Below are positions 1 to 6,762 of a DNA stretch of 17,676 bases, piece after piece; position 1 is the stretch's first letter, and each line of letters begins with the position of its first letter. The stretch spans positions 1 to 17,676 of the forward strand of contig CAZUVM010000034.1 of NCBI GenBank assembly GCA_964623885.1, given 5' to 3'. This DNA comes from CAZUVM01 sp964623885 (GTDB lineage: Bacteria; Verrucomicrobiota; Verrucomicrobiia; Limisphaerales; UBA8199). Under the pieces are notes generated by a model that made no database searches, was not told the origin of the DNA, and worked only from the letters and a program-made list of their open reading frames with translations. The position numbers and the translations under genes are program-made.

Positions 1-81
1 GAGATTTCCGAAGACCGAATCCGCGAAGGATTAGACGTGGTGGTAAAATCGAACCTTTGCTATGTCATCGCCCCAGAGTGA
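1..81 (+). CDS. C-terminal end of an unidentified protein (5' truncated by window)
   Basis: Frame 1 is open from the first base and ends at TGA 79-81, giving 26 residues that begin EISEDRIREGLDVVV and end in YVIAPE. The helical 'EISEDRIREGLDVV' pattern recalls the last helix of class III aminotransferases, where a phrase such as 'eee-id-gl-il' is common, but 26 residues are too few to assign a family. It is called as coding because the fragment has normal amino-acid composition and ends cleanly about 200 bases before the next gene. The start lies outside the window. Confidence 0.45.
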   Translation, partial: EISEDRIREGLDVVVKSNLCYVIAPE

Positions 82-286
82 TTCCAAGCTCCAAGGAAAT
101 GTTTCACGCACGGGCAGCCTTTGCAGTTCCATTCACGTGCAAGATGCGTCCACCAGCAACACCTTGAACTCACAGTTTCCTATCACACCGCTACAACATA
201 CGATGCAGGCGGCCCCCGTAAGATAGGGTACGGTCCCCACATGTCGGCTCCACTTGAAAAATGGTTAAAGACCAGATCGACAACTA

Positions 287-1015
287 ATGATTCCCGTGAG
301 AAAATCGTCCATGCCCAAAGAGCTAGGAAACCAATCCGTCCTCACCCGCGCAGCGCTCAGTACCAGAGGGCGTGGCAAATTACCAACCAGAAGAAGTTTT
401 CTCGGTGGAACCGCAGCCGGCATCGCTGCCGGATTAACAGAATGGCCCTGGCATTCTGACGCCGCGCCGGCGGATACCGCCGGGCCCAACGTTCTCGGGC
501 CGCGGCCCGGCTATTCACCCCAAGTCGGCACCTTCGTCTCGCAGCTCACCTGGATGCGCGAAGTGAACGGCGTGCTCACGGCAACCATGGGATTGACGCA
601 GGCCGACCTCGACGCGCTTTTCGACGCCAATGCGAACACCATCGGAGCCCTCATGCTGCACCTGGCCGCCACTGAGACTTACTACCGGTTGCATACTTTC
701 GACGGCATGAAATGGGGCAGTTGGTCCGACGAAATAAAGAAGAAATGGGACGCCGCAATGGACCTCGGCGATGCCGGCCGCAAGTCCATCAAGGGACACG
801 ACCGCGACTACTACGTCGGCGTCCTTCGCGAGGTCCGCGAGAAAACACTCGCCGAGTTCCGCAAGAAAGATGACGCCTGGCTGCTGGCCCCGGACAAGAA
901 CTGGCCTTGGGGACCAACCAACAATCTATGCAAGTGGTTTCATGTCTGCGAGCACGAAGCGCACCACACGGGCCAGATCGCGCTGTTGCGCAAACGCCTT
1001 CCGGGCAAGAGATAA
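287..1015 (+). CDS. Tat-exported DinB-superfamily (four-helix bundle, metal-binding) protein
   Basis: The 242-residue product starts with a twin-arginine signal, T34-R-R-S-F-L-G, followed by an Ala/Gly-rich hydrophobic stretch (about 39-50) and a possible cleavage site near APA 60-62. The rest matches the DinB/YfiT-like four-helix bundle. His125 lies in the second helix (LMLHLAATE), and the C-terminal HVCEHEAHHTGQIALLRKR segment supplies H223 and H227, completing the usual three-histidine divalent-metal site. Known DinB-fold proteins are metal-dependent thiol transferases or hydrolases, or damage-induced proteins of unknown activity; the reaction here cannot be deduced. The Tat signal implies export of a folded, possibly metal-loaded protein. 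No strong Shine-Dalgarno precedes ATG 287; ATG 311 is an alternative start that leaves the signal intact. The gene appears monocistronic and converges on the sulfatase gene. Confidence 0.85.
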   Translation: MIPVRKSSMPKELGNQSVLTRAALSTRGRGKLPTRRSFLGGTAAGIAAGLTEWPWHSDAAPADTAGPNVLGPRPGYSPQVGTFVSQLTWMREVNGVLTATMGLTQADLDALFDANANTIGALMLHLAATETYYRLHTFDGMKWGSWSDEIKKKWDAAMDLGDAGRKSIKGHDRDYYVGVLREVREKTLAEFRKKDDAWLLAPDKNWPWGPTNNLCKWFHVCEHEAHHTGQIALLRKRLPGKR

Positions 1016-1023
1016 AGGCTTAC

Positions 1024-1046
1024 TCCTCCACTGAAGCTGCGGAGGA
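1024..1046 (+). terminator. Weak hairpin after the DinB-fold gene
   Basis: TCCTCC (1024-1029) pairs with GGAGGA (1041-1046) across an 11-base loop, starting 9 bases after the stop codon. There is no T-run, so it is at best a weak or factor-assisted terminator, or a transcript-end stabiliser. Confidence 0.3.
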
Positions 1047-1111
1047 ATCTACGAACGACATTTTGTGGAGTCAATGGACTAACGTTCATTAAGCCGAATG
1101 AGCGAGAATTT

Positions 1112-1142
1112 GGGACGCCGGGGACGGCGCCCCTGCCGTTCC
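1112..1142. repeat. GC-rich intergenic hairpin with two alternative folds
   Basis: GGGACGCCG (1112-1120) pairs with CGGCGCCCC (1125-1133) through eight pairs and one A/C mismatch, closing a GGGA tetraloop. An overlapping, mutually exclusive stem pairs 1121-1128 (GGGACGGC) with 1135-1142 (GCCGTTCC) across a 6-base loop with one G-U. It lies between two convergent genes (DinB-fold + and sulfatase -), so it may act as a bidirectional terminator. Alternatively it is a copy of a dispersed palindromic repeat. No T-tract follows on either strand. Confidence 0.5.
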
Positions 1143-1173
1143 TCGCGATGCCAAACGGAATCGAGCGGCATGC

Positions 1174-2769
1174 TTAGGGGATTGTGTTATCCGCTGATGG
1201 CTTTTTGGCCGCCGCCTTTTTTCGAGGAGCGGGCGGCTTGATCAGGCTTTCCGGCGGGTCCTCGGCCGGCAGTTTCAATTCAGCGCGCAAACGGGTGAGT
1301 TCCTGTTCGAGTTCCTTCTGAGCCTGGGCGTATTCAGGCCGGCCGTAAACACTCTTGAGCTCGTGCGGGTCCTGCTTCAGGTCGAACAACTCCCAGTAAT
1401 TGAACTCCGGTTCGTAAAAATGGACCAACTTGTAGCGGTCGGTAATGACGCCGTAATGACGGGCGACGTTGTGCCACGCGGCCGGGTGTTCGTAGTAATG
1501 GTAGTAAAAGCTCTTGCGCCAGTCGGCCGGAGTTTCGCCGTGGAACAACGGCAGCAGGCTGCGACCCTGCATCCGGTCTGGAATCGGCAAACCGGCCGCC
1601 TCGAGAAACGTCTCGGCAAAATCCAGGTTCGACACCATATCTTTGTTGACGCTGCCCGGTTTGATGACGCCTGGCCAGCGCACCAGCAGGGGCGTCCGTG
1701 CCGACTCCTCGAAAATCCACCGTTTGTCGAACCAGCCGTGCTCGCCCATGAAAAAGCCCTGGTCGGACGAATAGATCACAATCGTGTTCCGGTCGAGGCC
1801 GGTCTCCTTCAGGTAATCCAACAACAGCCCCACGCTTTCGTCCACCGATTTGATGCAGCCGAGGTAATCGTGCAGATAACGATTGTATTTCCAACGGACG
1901 AGTTCCTTGCCTTCGAGATTGGCTTTGCGGAAGGCTTCGTTGCGCGGGTCGTAGTAGGCGTTCCAAGCCTGGCGCTGTTCGGGGGTCAGGTCGGTCGGCG
2001 GTGTGAGCTTAAAGTCGACGTCGTTCATGGTCTTGGCGATCGTCATGTCCTGCGCGTGTTCGGCCTTGCCGCGGCCGGAGTAGTCGTCGAAAAGCGTCGG
2101 CGGTTCCGGATACGTGCGGTCGCCGTCGTGGTTCAGGTATTTGAGATTGGGTTCCCAGGGGCGGTGGGGCGCTTTGTGCTGGCACATCAGCAGAAACGGT
2201 TTCGATGGGTCCCGGTGCTTGAGCCAGTCCAACGCCAGGTCGGTGATGATGTCGGTAACGTACCCCGGGACCCTAATGCGCTCCCCCATCCGAATCATGG
2301 GCGGGTTATAGTACTGGCCCTGGCCGGGCTGGATTTGCCAGAAATCAAAACCGGTGGGATCAGATTCCAGGTGCCACTTGCCGATCATCGCCGTTTGGTA
2401 GCCGGCCTGGCGCAGCAACTTGGGGAACGTGGTTTGGGAACCGTCGAAACGGCAATTCGTATTATTGTAGAACCCATTAATGTGATTGTACGTCCCGGTC
2501 AGCACTGTTGCGCGGCTCGGTCCGCAGAGCGAATTGGGCACCAGGCAACGGTCGAACCTCATCCCCTGGCTCGCCAGCCGATCCATGTTGGGCGTCTGGA
2601 TCACCTGCGACCCATATGCGCTGACGGCTTGCCAGGCGTGATCGTCCGAAAAAATGAACAGAATATTGGGCAGGGATGTTGCAGCAGCAGACGCCATCCT
2701 CAGCCCCAACGTCAGGCAGAACAAACCGAATAGGAATTTCAAGCGAAGATCGAACTGCATTCTTTTCAT
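1174..2769 (-). CDS. Secreted sulfatase (formylglycine-dependent, family S1)
   Basis: This 531-residue protein belongs to the alkaline-phosphatase-fold sulfatases, which hydrolyse sulfate esters. A hydrophobic signal peptide (about 10-30, ending ASAAA) indicates export. D42-D43 in FIFSDDH start the Ca-binding site. The signature C82-G-P-S-R-A-T-V-L-T-G contains the Cys that anaerobic-type or FGE maturases convert to formylglycine. G130-K-W-H-L and SSDQGFFMGEHG (D336, Q337) supply further active-site residues. The C-terminal YWELFDLKQDPHE block (about 458-470) is the usual sulfatase C-terminal subdomain. The tail (511-531) is Pro/Lys/Ala-rich and looks disordered. The natural substrate is probably a sulfated polysaccharide or glycan, but it cannot be read from the sequence. 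No maturase gene is in the window. ATG 2769 gives a 3-residue longer signal n-region than ATG 2760; neither has a strong Shine-Dalgarno. It seems to be a single-gene unit. Confidence 0.95.
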   Translation of the reverse strand: MKRMQFDLRLKFLFGLFCLTLGLRMASAAATSLPNILFIFSDDHAWQAVSAYGSQVIQTPNMDRLASQGMRFDRCLVPNSLCGPSRATVLTGTYNHINGFYNNTNCRFDGSQTTFPKLLRQAGYQTAMIGKWHLESDPTGFDFWQIQPGQGQYYNPPMIRMGERIRVPGYVTDIITDLALDWLKHRDPSKPFLLMCQHKAPHRPWEPNLKYLNHDGDRTYPEPPTLFDDYSGRGKAEHAQDMTIAKTMNDVDFKLTPPTDLTPEQRQAWNAYYDPRNEAFRKANLEGKELVRWKYNRYLHDYLGCIKSVDESVGLLLDYLKETGLDRNTIVIYSSDQGFFMGEHGWFDKRWIFEESARTPLLVRWPGVIKPGSVNKDMVSNLDFAETFLEAAGLPIPDRMQGRSLLPLFHGETPADWRKSFYYHYYEHPAAWHNVARHYGVITDRYKLVHFYEPEFNYWELFDLKQDPHELKSVYGRPEYAQAQKELEQELTRLRAELKLPAEDPPESLIKPPAPRKKAAAKKPSADNTIP

Positions 2770-3069
2770 GTCAATTGACCGGATAGCCAGGATTAGTTTT
2801 GGCGCGGGTGTTCCAGCTCGTCAACGTTCTTCTTGGAATTTGCAAAATATATAGTAAACAGGGCGTCAAAAAGGTTTTACCCCATCAAAGGTTCAACCCC
2901 TAACATGGAGAGCTTACTCCTGCGCGCAGCTCCAGATTAAAGCGCAGACCAACTTTACCCCCGCTGAAGCCGATATCATCAGGCAGCCATGCAAGTAAGA
3001 AATCAATGCGCGCAGGCCTATGCTCTACCGAGTTACGGCTGTGTCCCTTTCGCCCTTGCGTCCCCTGCC
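2770..3069. other. Intergenic region upstream of the sulfatase gene
   Basis: I see no credible gene in these 300 bases. The half nearest the sulfatase gene is A+T-rich (around 2841-2885, with a TATATA-like run) and probably holds its promoter, but I could not place well-spaced -35/-10 boxes. The 9-mer TGCGCGCAG occurs at 2921-2929 and again at 3007-3015; the first copy lies within a 10-bp palindrome, CTGCGCGCAG (2920-2929). No clear terminator for the M48 gene is visible. Confidence 0.4.
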
Positions 3070-5112
3070 CTACCCAGCGCGGTCTTCCGGCACAAATGGC
3101 GGCAGCGGAGAATCCAGCGTATCAGCAATCCCGCGGAGAAGTTCGGCTTCCATCTCCTGGATCACGCCATCGGCAGCGACGACGCGGGCGCAGGCGTCCA
3201 ACACGTTTTTCTTGATTTGCGGCACGGCTTGGCCCAGCCGGTCGAGCGAGGCGTCAACGCGCGCCAAATCGCAGTCGGTCCGAGGCAACAAGTGTAGTTC
3301 GACCTGCGCAATATTTTCCAATAAGCCGGCGCCATTCTGAAACGCGGCCTGGATTTGGTCGGCGTCTTCCTGTCCCACGTAAGCCACTTGCGACAGCAGC
3401 ACCTCGCAGTCCGGCACCAGGGCTTTGAGGGAATAATATTGAACGAGCGCCTTCTTAGCGCCGCTAAACTGCGGTTCGAGATGGCGCAAGGCAATTTTTT
3501 GCAGCACGTACTCGAACAAATCGATCTGACCGTCAGCCTCGACGAGTTTCTGCACGGCGTCACGGAATTGGCCGAACTGCTCTGGCGAGAGATGGCGCAA
3601 CCCGGGCAGAGCCAGGTCCACTAGCGGCAGCCGGGCGTGCGTGGCCAGGTCCTGGATATCAGGCAGCGTACGTGTGGTTTCCGCAACCACGGCATCCGAG
3701 GTGGCGCCACCAAGCTCCGCAAGCTGCCGGCTGCGGACGGCTTCGTCCTGGCTCAAAAGCAGCGCATAAATAACGGCGCTGGCGCCGAGCGGGTCGCGCA
3801 CATCCGCGCGAACGGAGTCTGGGATAGCGATATTCTCGGCGTAACGAAGGTGAGCGGGTGTGAGATTGCCGGCAAACACGGCCACGGACCTCGGGGTGGT
3901 GCTGACCGGTGCGGGGAATACGCTGCGGTTGGGCTGACACCGATCATGCGGCGGCTCGTCGAGATCGCTGAAGAGCAAGTCACGCGCTTGCTCGACGGTA
4001 GTGTTCACGCCGCCCAGGGCAGAAGTATGTCCCGCCAGTTCAGCTAGGGCAGCGGCTTCCACCACCGGCATCTGTTCCTTCGTAAGCGGCGGGAAGGTAC
4101 CGTCCCAGGACGGGTCGATGGCCCGGATACGGTCCGGGATCGGCGGGTGGGTGGCCAGTAGTCCGAAAAACGATTCGCTCACGCCGCTGCTGAAAAACAA
4201 ATGGCTGGCTTGTTCGGCCTGGGGGGCTTCGATATGCGAACCGAAACTGTAGCGACCGATTTTTTGTAGCGCGCTTGAAAGCCCGGCAGGGTTCCGCGTG
4301 AATTGGACCGCCGAGGCGTCGGCCAGGAATTCGCGTTGCCGGCTAACGGCGGCTTGGATGAGCCGACCGAAGAAGGCACCGATCCAGCCAATCACGATCA
4401 GCGCCAGCCCCAGGATAGCCAAATAGACAATGCCCCCTCGGTCGCGCCGGCTGCTGCTGCGCGGTTGCGCTTGCAGAAGCACGCGCCCGATGATCGTCAG
4501 GCACATGATGCCGAACACCGCGCCAATCAGCCGCATGTTCAGGGCCATGTCGCCATTCAGGATGTGACTGAACTCGTGGCCGATCACCCCTTGCAGCTCG
4601 TCGCGCGTGAGCAGTTGCAGCGCGCCCGCGGTTACCGTCACCACGGCGTCACTCGTCGAATGGCCGGCGGCGAATGCGTTGATCCCGTGCTCGTTGGGCA
4701 GCAAAAAGACCTGCGGCACAGGGATGCCGGAAGCGATGGCCATCTCCTCGACAACATTCAACAACCGGCGCTCGGCCGGATCGTTTGTGTTGGGATTGAT
4801 TAAACGTCCACCCAGCATCGCCGCCACCGTGCAGCCGCCGCCCGCTAACTCGTGGGTTTTGGACAGGCAACCAATGCCGATCATGGCAAGCGTCGATGCA
4901 ACAACGCCCAAAAATAGCCGGGGATGCCACCAAATGAACTGCCCGTTATCGAAGTAGCGGATGGCGCGCGGATGTGCGAGCCCGATTCCTGTGCCCGCCG
5001 CAAGCAATGCCGCATAAACCGCCAGCACCACGAGGGTGATTCCGGCGAGGAAATACAACACCAGCCATTTCGTGCTCCGCCGCGCGCGATCCTGGCGTTC
5101 GAAAAAATCCAT
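3070..5112 (-). CDS. M48-family membrane zinc metallopeptidase with long TerB-like C-terminal extension
   Basis: This 680-residue protein has an HtpX-like N-terminal half. Transmembrane segments lie near 17-39, 66-82, 195-213 and 227-249. The zinc motif is H179-E-F-S-H183, and the downstream REFLAD segment supplies the third ligand, E261. A conserved LLATHPPIPDRI block (319-330) completes the M48 core. Known HtpX proteins are about 290 residues and degrade damaged or misfolded membrane proteins; this one adds about 340 residues. The extension has two similar helical segments, LVEADGQIDLFEYVLQ (523-538) and VVAADGVIQEMEAELL (644-659). Their A-D-G-x-I-x-x-x-E pattern is typical of TerB/tellurite-resistance-like domains. 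It lies one base downstream of lemA (TAA, G, ATG), so translation is probably coupled. LemA-M48 pairs are common; the role is probably membrane protein quality control. The extension's function is unknown. Confidence 0.9.
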   Translation of the reverse strand: MDFFERQDRARRSTKWLVLYFLAGITLVVLAVYAALLAAGTGIGLAHPRAIRYFDNGQFIWWHPRLFLGVVASTLAMIGIGCLSKTHELAGGGCTVAAMLGGRLINPNTNDPAERRLLNVVEEMAIASGIPVPQVFLLPNEHGINAFAAGHSTSDAVVTVTAGALQLLTRDELQGVIGHEFSHILNGDMALNMRLIGAVFGIMCLTIIGRVLLQAQPRSSSRRDRGGIVYLAILGLALIVIGWIGAFFGRLIQAAVSRQREFLADASAVQFTRNPAGLSSALQKIGRYSFGSHIEAPQAEQASHLFFSSGVSESFFGLLATHPPIPDRIRAIDPSWDGTFPPLTKEQMPVVEAAALAELAGHTSALGGVNTTVEQARDLLFSDLDEPPHDRCQPNRSVFPAPVSTTPRSVAVFAGNLTPAHLRYAENIAIPDSVRADVRDPLGASAVIYALLLSQDEAVRSRQLAELGGATSDAVVAETTRTLPDIQDLATHARLPLVDLALPGLRHLSPEQFGQFRDAVQKLVEADGQIDLFEYVLQKIALRHLEPQFSGAKKALVQYYSLKALVPDCEVLLSQVAYVGQEDADQIQAAFQNGAGLLENIAQVELHLLPRTDCDLARVDASLDRLGQAVPQIKKNVLDACARVVAADGVIQEMEAELLRGIADTLDSPLPPFVPEDRAG

Positions 5113-5113
5113 C

Positions 5114-5722
5114 TTAGAAAGACACTTTCGGCGCGCCCTTCTCTTCCGGATGCTCGATCACAAACAGTTCGGCCGGCGCAAAATTGAACGGCGCGGCAAT
5201 GAGGTTGGTCGGGAACGTCTCGCGCGTGGTGTTGTAGCCCATGACGGCGTCGTTATACGCCTGCCGCGCAAACGCCACCTTGTTCTCGGTCGACGTCAAT
5301 TCCTCCATCAGGCTCGCCATAGTGGCGTTGGCTTTCAGGTCGGGATACGCCTCGGCCACGGCGAAAAGCCGGCCAAGCGTGCCGGTCAGCATGGTTTCCG
5401 CTCCGGACAGCTCCTTCATGGCGGCCGCGTCACCCGGCGCCTGGGCGGCCTTGACGTTGGCCGCCGCCGCGGCGTTTCGCGCGGTCACCACGGCTTCAAG
5501 AGTGCCGCGCTCGTGTTTGATGTAGCCTTTGGCCGTTTCCACCAGGTTTGGAATCAAATCGTAACGGCGCTTGAGCTGCACGTCGATTTGGGCATAGGCG
5601 TTTTTGTAGCGGTTGCGCAGGGCGACCAATCGGTTGAAGCCGCCGATAAACCACAGCAGCACGCTGATGATGCCCACCAGGCCGATAGCCACTAGAATCA
5701 ACAATCCGGTTCCGATTAACAT
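5114..5722 (-). CDS. lemA: LemA family membrane protein
   Basis: This 202-residue protein has one N-terminal transmembrane helix (about 3-28). The LemA hallmark follows: a long helix with NAYAQIDVQLKRRYDLIPNLVE (about 41-62), then KGYIKHERGTLEAVVTARN and the C-terminal ARQAYNDAVMGYNTTRETFPTNLIA. LemA proteins form a membrane-anchored helical bundle of unknown biochemical activity and are often encoded beside M48 peptidases or TPM-domain proteins. The start is set by a good Shine-Dalgarno, GAAAGG (complement of 5729-5734), six bases before ATG 5722. The gene is followed immediately by the M48 peptidase gene. The 5' leader contains a small CTGTT-AATC-AACAG hairpin of unknown meaning. Confidence 0.95.
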   Translation of the reverse strand: MLIGTGLLILVAIGLVGIISVLLWFIGGFNRLVALRNRYKNAYAQIDVQLKRRYDLIPNLVETAKGYIKHERGTLEAVVTARNAAAAANVKAAQAPGDAAAMKELSGAETMLTGTLGRLFAVAEAYPDLKANATMASLMEELTSTENKVAFARQAYNDAVMGYNTTRETFPTNLIAAPFNFAPAELFVIEHPEEKGAPKVSF

Positions 5723-5840
5723 AAATTGCCTTTCAGATTCTGTTGATTAACAGCTAGGTCAAATCAGCAGCAGGGGCAATTACAATTTGCTGGGTAGAGT
5801 ATAAGGGGCCGGAAGCAAGGGTTATGTTGCGTAGACCTAA

Positions 5841-5879
5841 ATGGCCTTCGCCAAGACCTGCGCTACGACCGAAGGCCAT
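5841..5879. repeat. Perfect 10-bp inverted repeat (hairpin)
   Basis: ATGGCCTTCG (5841-5850) is exactly complementary to CGAAGGCCAT (5870-5879), with a 19-base loop. A competing pairing joins CGTAG (5830-5834) with CTACG (5863-5867). It starts 53 bases beyond the stop codon of the alpha/beta hydrolase gene (minus strand), so it may end the GntR-ABC operon transcript. It lacks a T-run and resembles a REP-type dispersed palindrome. Confidence 0.5.
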
Positions 5880-5931
5880 ACAGCGGGGCCTTCCTGACGG
5901 CCACCAAGGCGTGAGCTCCCAAGGCGCTGGT

Positions 5932-6762
5932 TCAAAGCCCGGTCTGCTCTATTACCTCTTTAATCGCCTCAACAATCAGGTCCGGCTCTTCGAATGGAAT
6001 TCCGTGGCCGCTGTTTTCCGTGATGATGATCCGCGCCCGTGTGAACTTCTCCACCCAAGCTCGATGAAATCTCAATTTGGCCGCCCTGGTGCTGTCTTGG
6101 TCCTTCTGCAATTCATCGCGCATTGACTGGCTCAGAAAACCAGGCGGTTCGCGCGGCCCCAAGCCAGTGATCAGGACGACCGGAATCTGCGGAGCAATCT
6201 GGCGGTTGGTGATTTCGGAAAATGTCAGTGCCGCGCATCCGACTTCGTCATCGAGCCTGGGCGCTTCCGCTTGGTGCGTGCGATTGGTGTCTCGCGCCTT
6301 CGCCCAGGCAATGAGCTCTTCCTGAGTAGGATCAACCAGCACCAGTCCGCCCACTTCGCTCGGATACAGGTCGGCAAACATACGAATGTAAGGTCCGCCA
6401 AGGGAATGGCCGACCAAAATATAAGGAGCTGCCGCGCCAGCGTGCCGCAGCAACGACTGAAGCTCGTGGGCTACGTTGAGCGCATCCCGTGGCGGCGCGC
6501 CTTTACGCGACAGTCCATTGCCGGCGCGATCGTAACTGAGCGTGCGGGCAAACCGGCTGACCGCCGGTTGCACCAACACCCAAGCCTCGAGCGGCCCACC
6601 CGCGCCCGCTTCGAAAACGACCGTTGGTCCGTGTTCTCCGCGCTCGGCGATTCGCCACAAATTCGCGCCGGCATCCACCCAGCGGAAATTGTGCCCGCCG
6701 ACAGCCAGCACGAGCGCAGTGCCGGTAAACGCCGCCGCCACAACTGTCATCAATCGATTCAT
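5932..6762 (-). CDS. Alpha/beta hydrolase, membrane-anchored or exported
   Basis: This 276-residue serine hydrolase has an alpha/beta fold. An uncleaved or cleavable hydrophobic N-terminus lies at about 4-23. The VVFEAGAGG oxyanion-hole region (48-56) comes first, followed by the nucleophile elbow G118-H-S120-L-G-G. An acid candidate, D144, lies in LVLVDPTQ, although in many relatives the acid sits later, after the next strand. The catalytic H253 is in NSGHGIPFEEP. I chose ATG 6762 because it overlaps the TGA of the upstream permease gene as ATGA, a standard coupled junction. The reading frame extends further upstream to 7041, but that would overlap the permease by 280 bases with low-complexity sequence. 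It is the last gene of the GntR-ABC operon. Substrate is unknown; lipid, lactone or drug ester are possible. Its outward-facing placement beside an exporter suggests envelope detoxification or remodelling. Confidence 0.9.
   Translation of the reverse strand: MNRLMTVVAAAFTGTALVLAVGGHNFRWVDAGANLWRIAERGEHGPTVVFEAGAGGPLEAWVLVQPAVSRFARTLSYDRAGNGLSRKGAPPRDALNVAHELQSLLRHAGAAAPYILVGHSLGGPYIRMFADLYPSEVGGLVLVDPTQEELIAWAKARDTNRTHQAEAPRLDDEVGCAALTFSEITNRQIAPQIPVVLITGLGPREPPGFLSQSMRDELQKDQDSTRAAKLRFHRAWVEKFTRARIIITENSGHGIPFEEPDLIVEAIKEVIEQTGL

Noticed and set aside
1363..2733. Open frame of 456 codons on the plus strand
   Set aside because: It lies wholly antisense to the sulfatase gene, whose motifs (CGPSR, GKWHL, DQG) prove the minus strand is coding. 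Long antisense frames are expected in G+C-rich genes, and the translation shows no domain.
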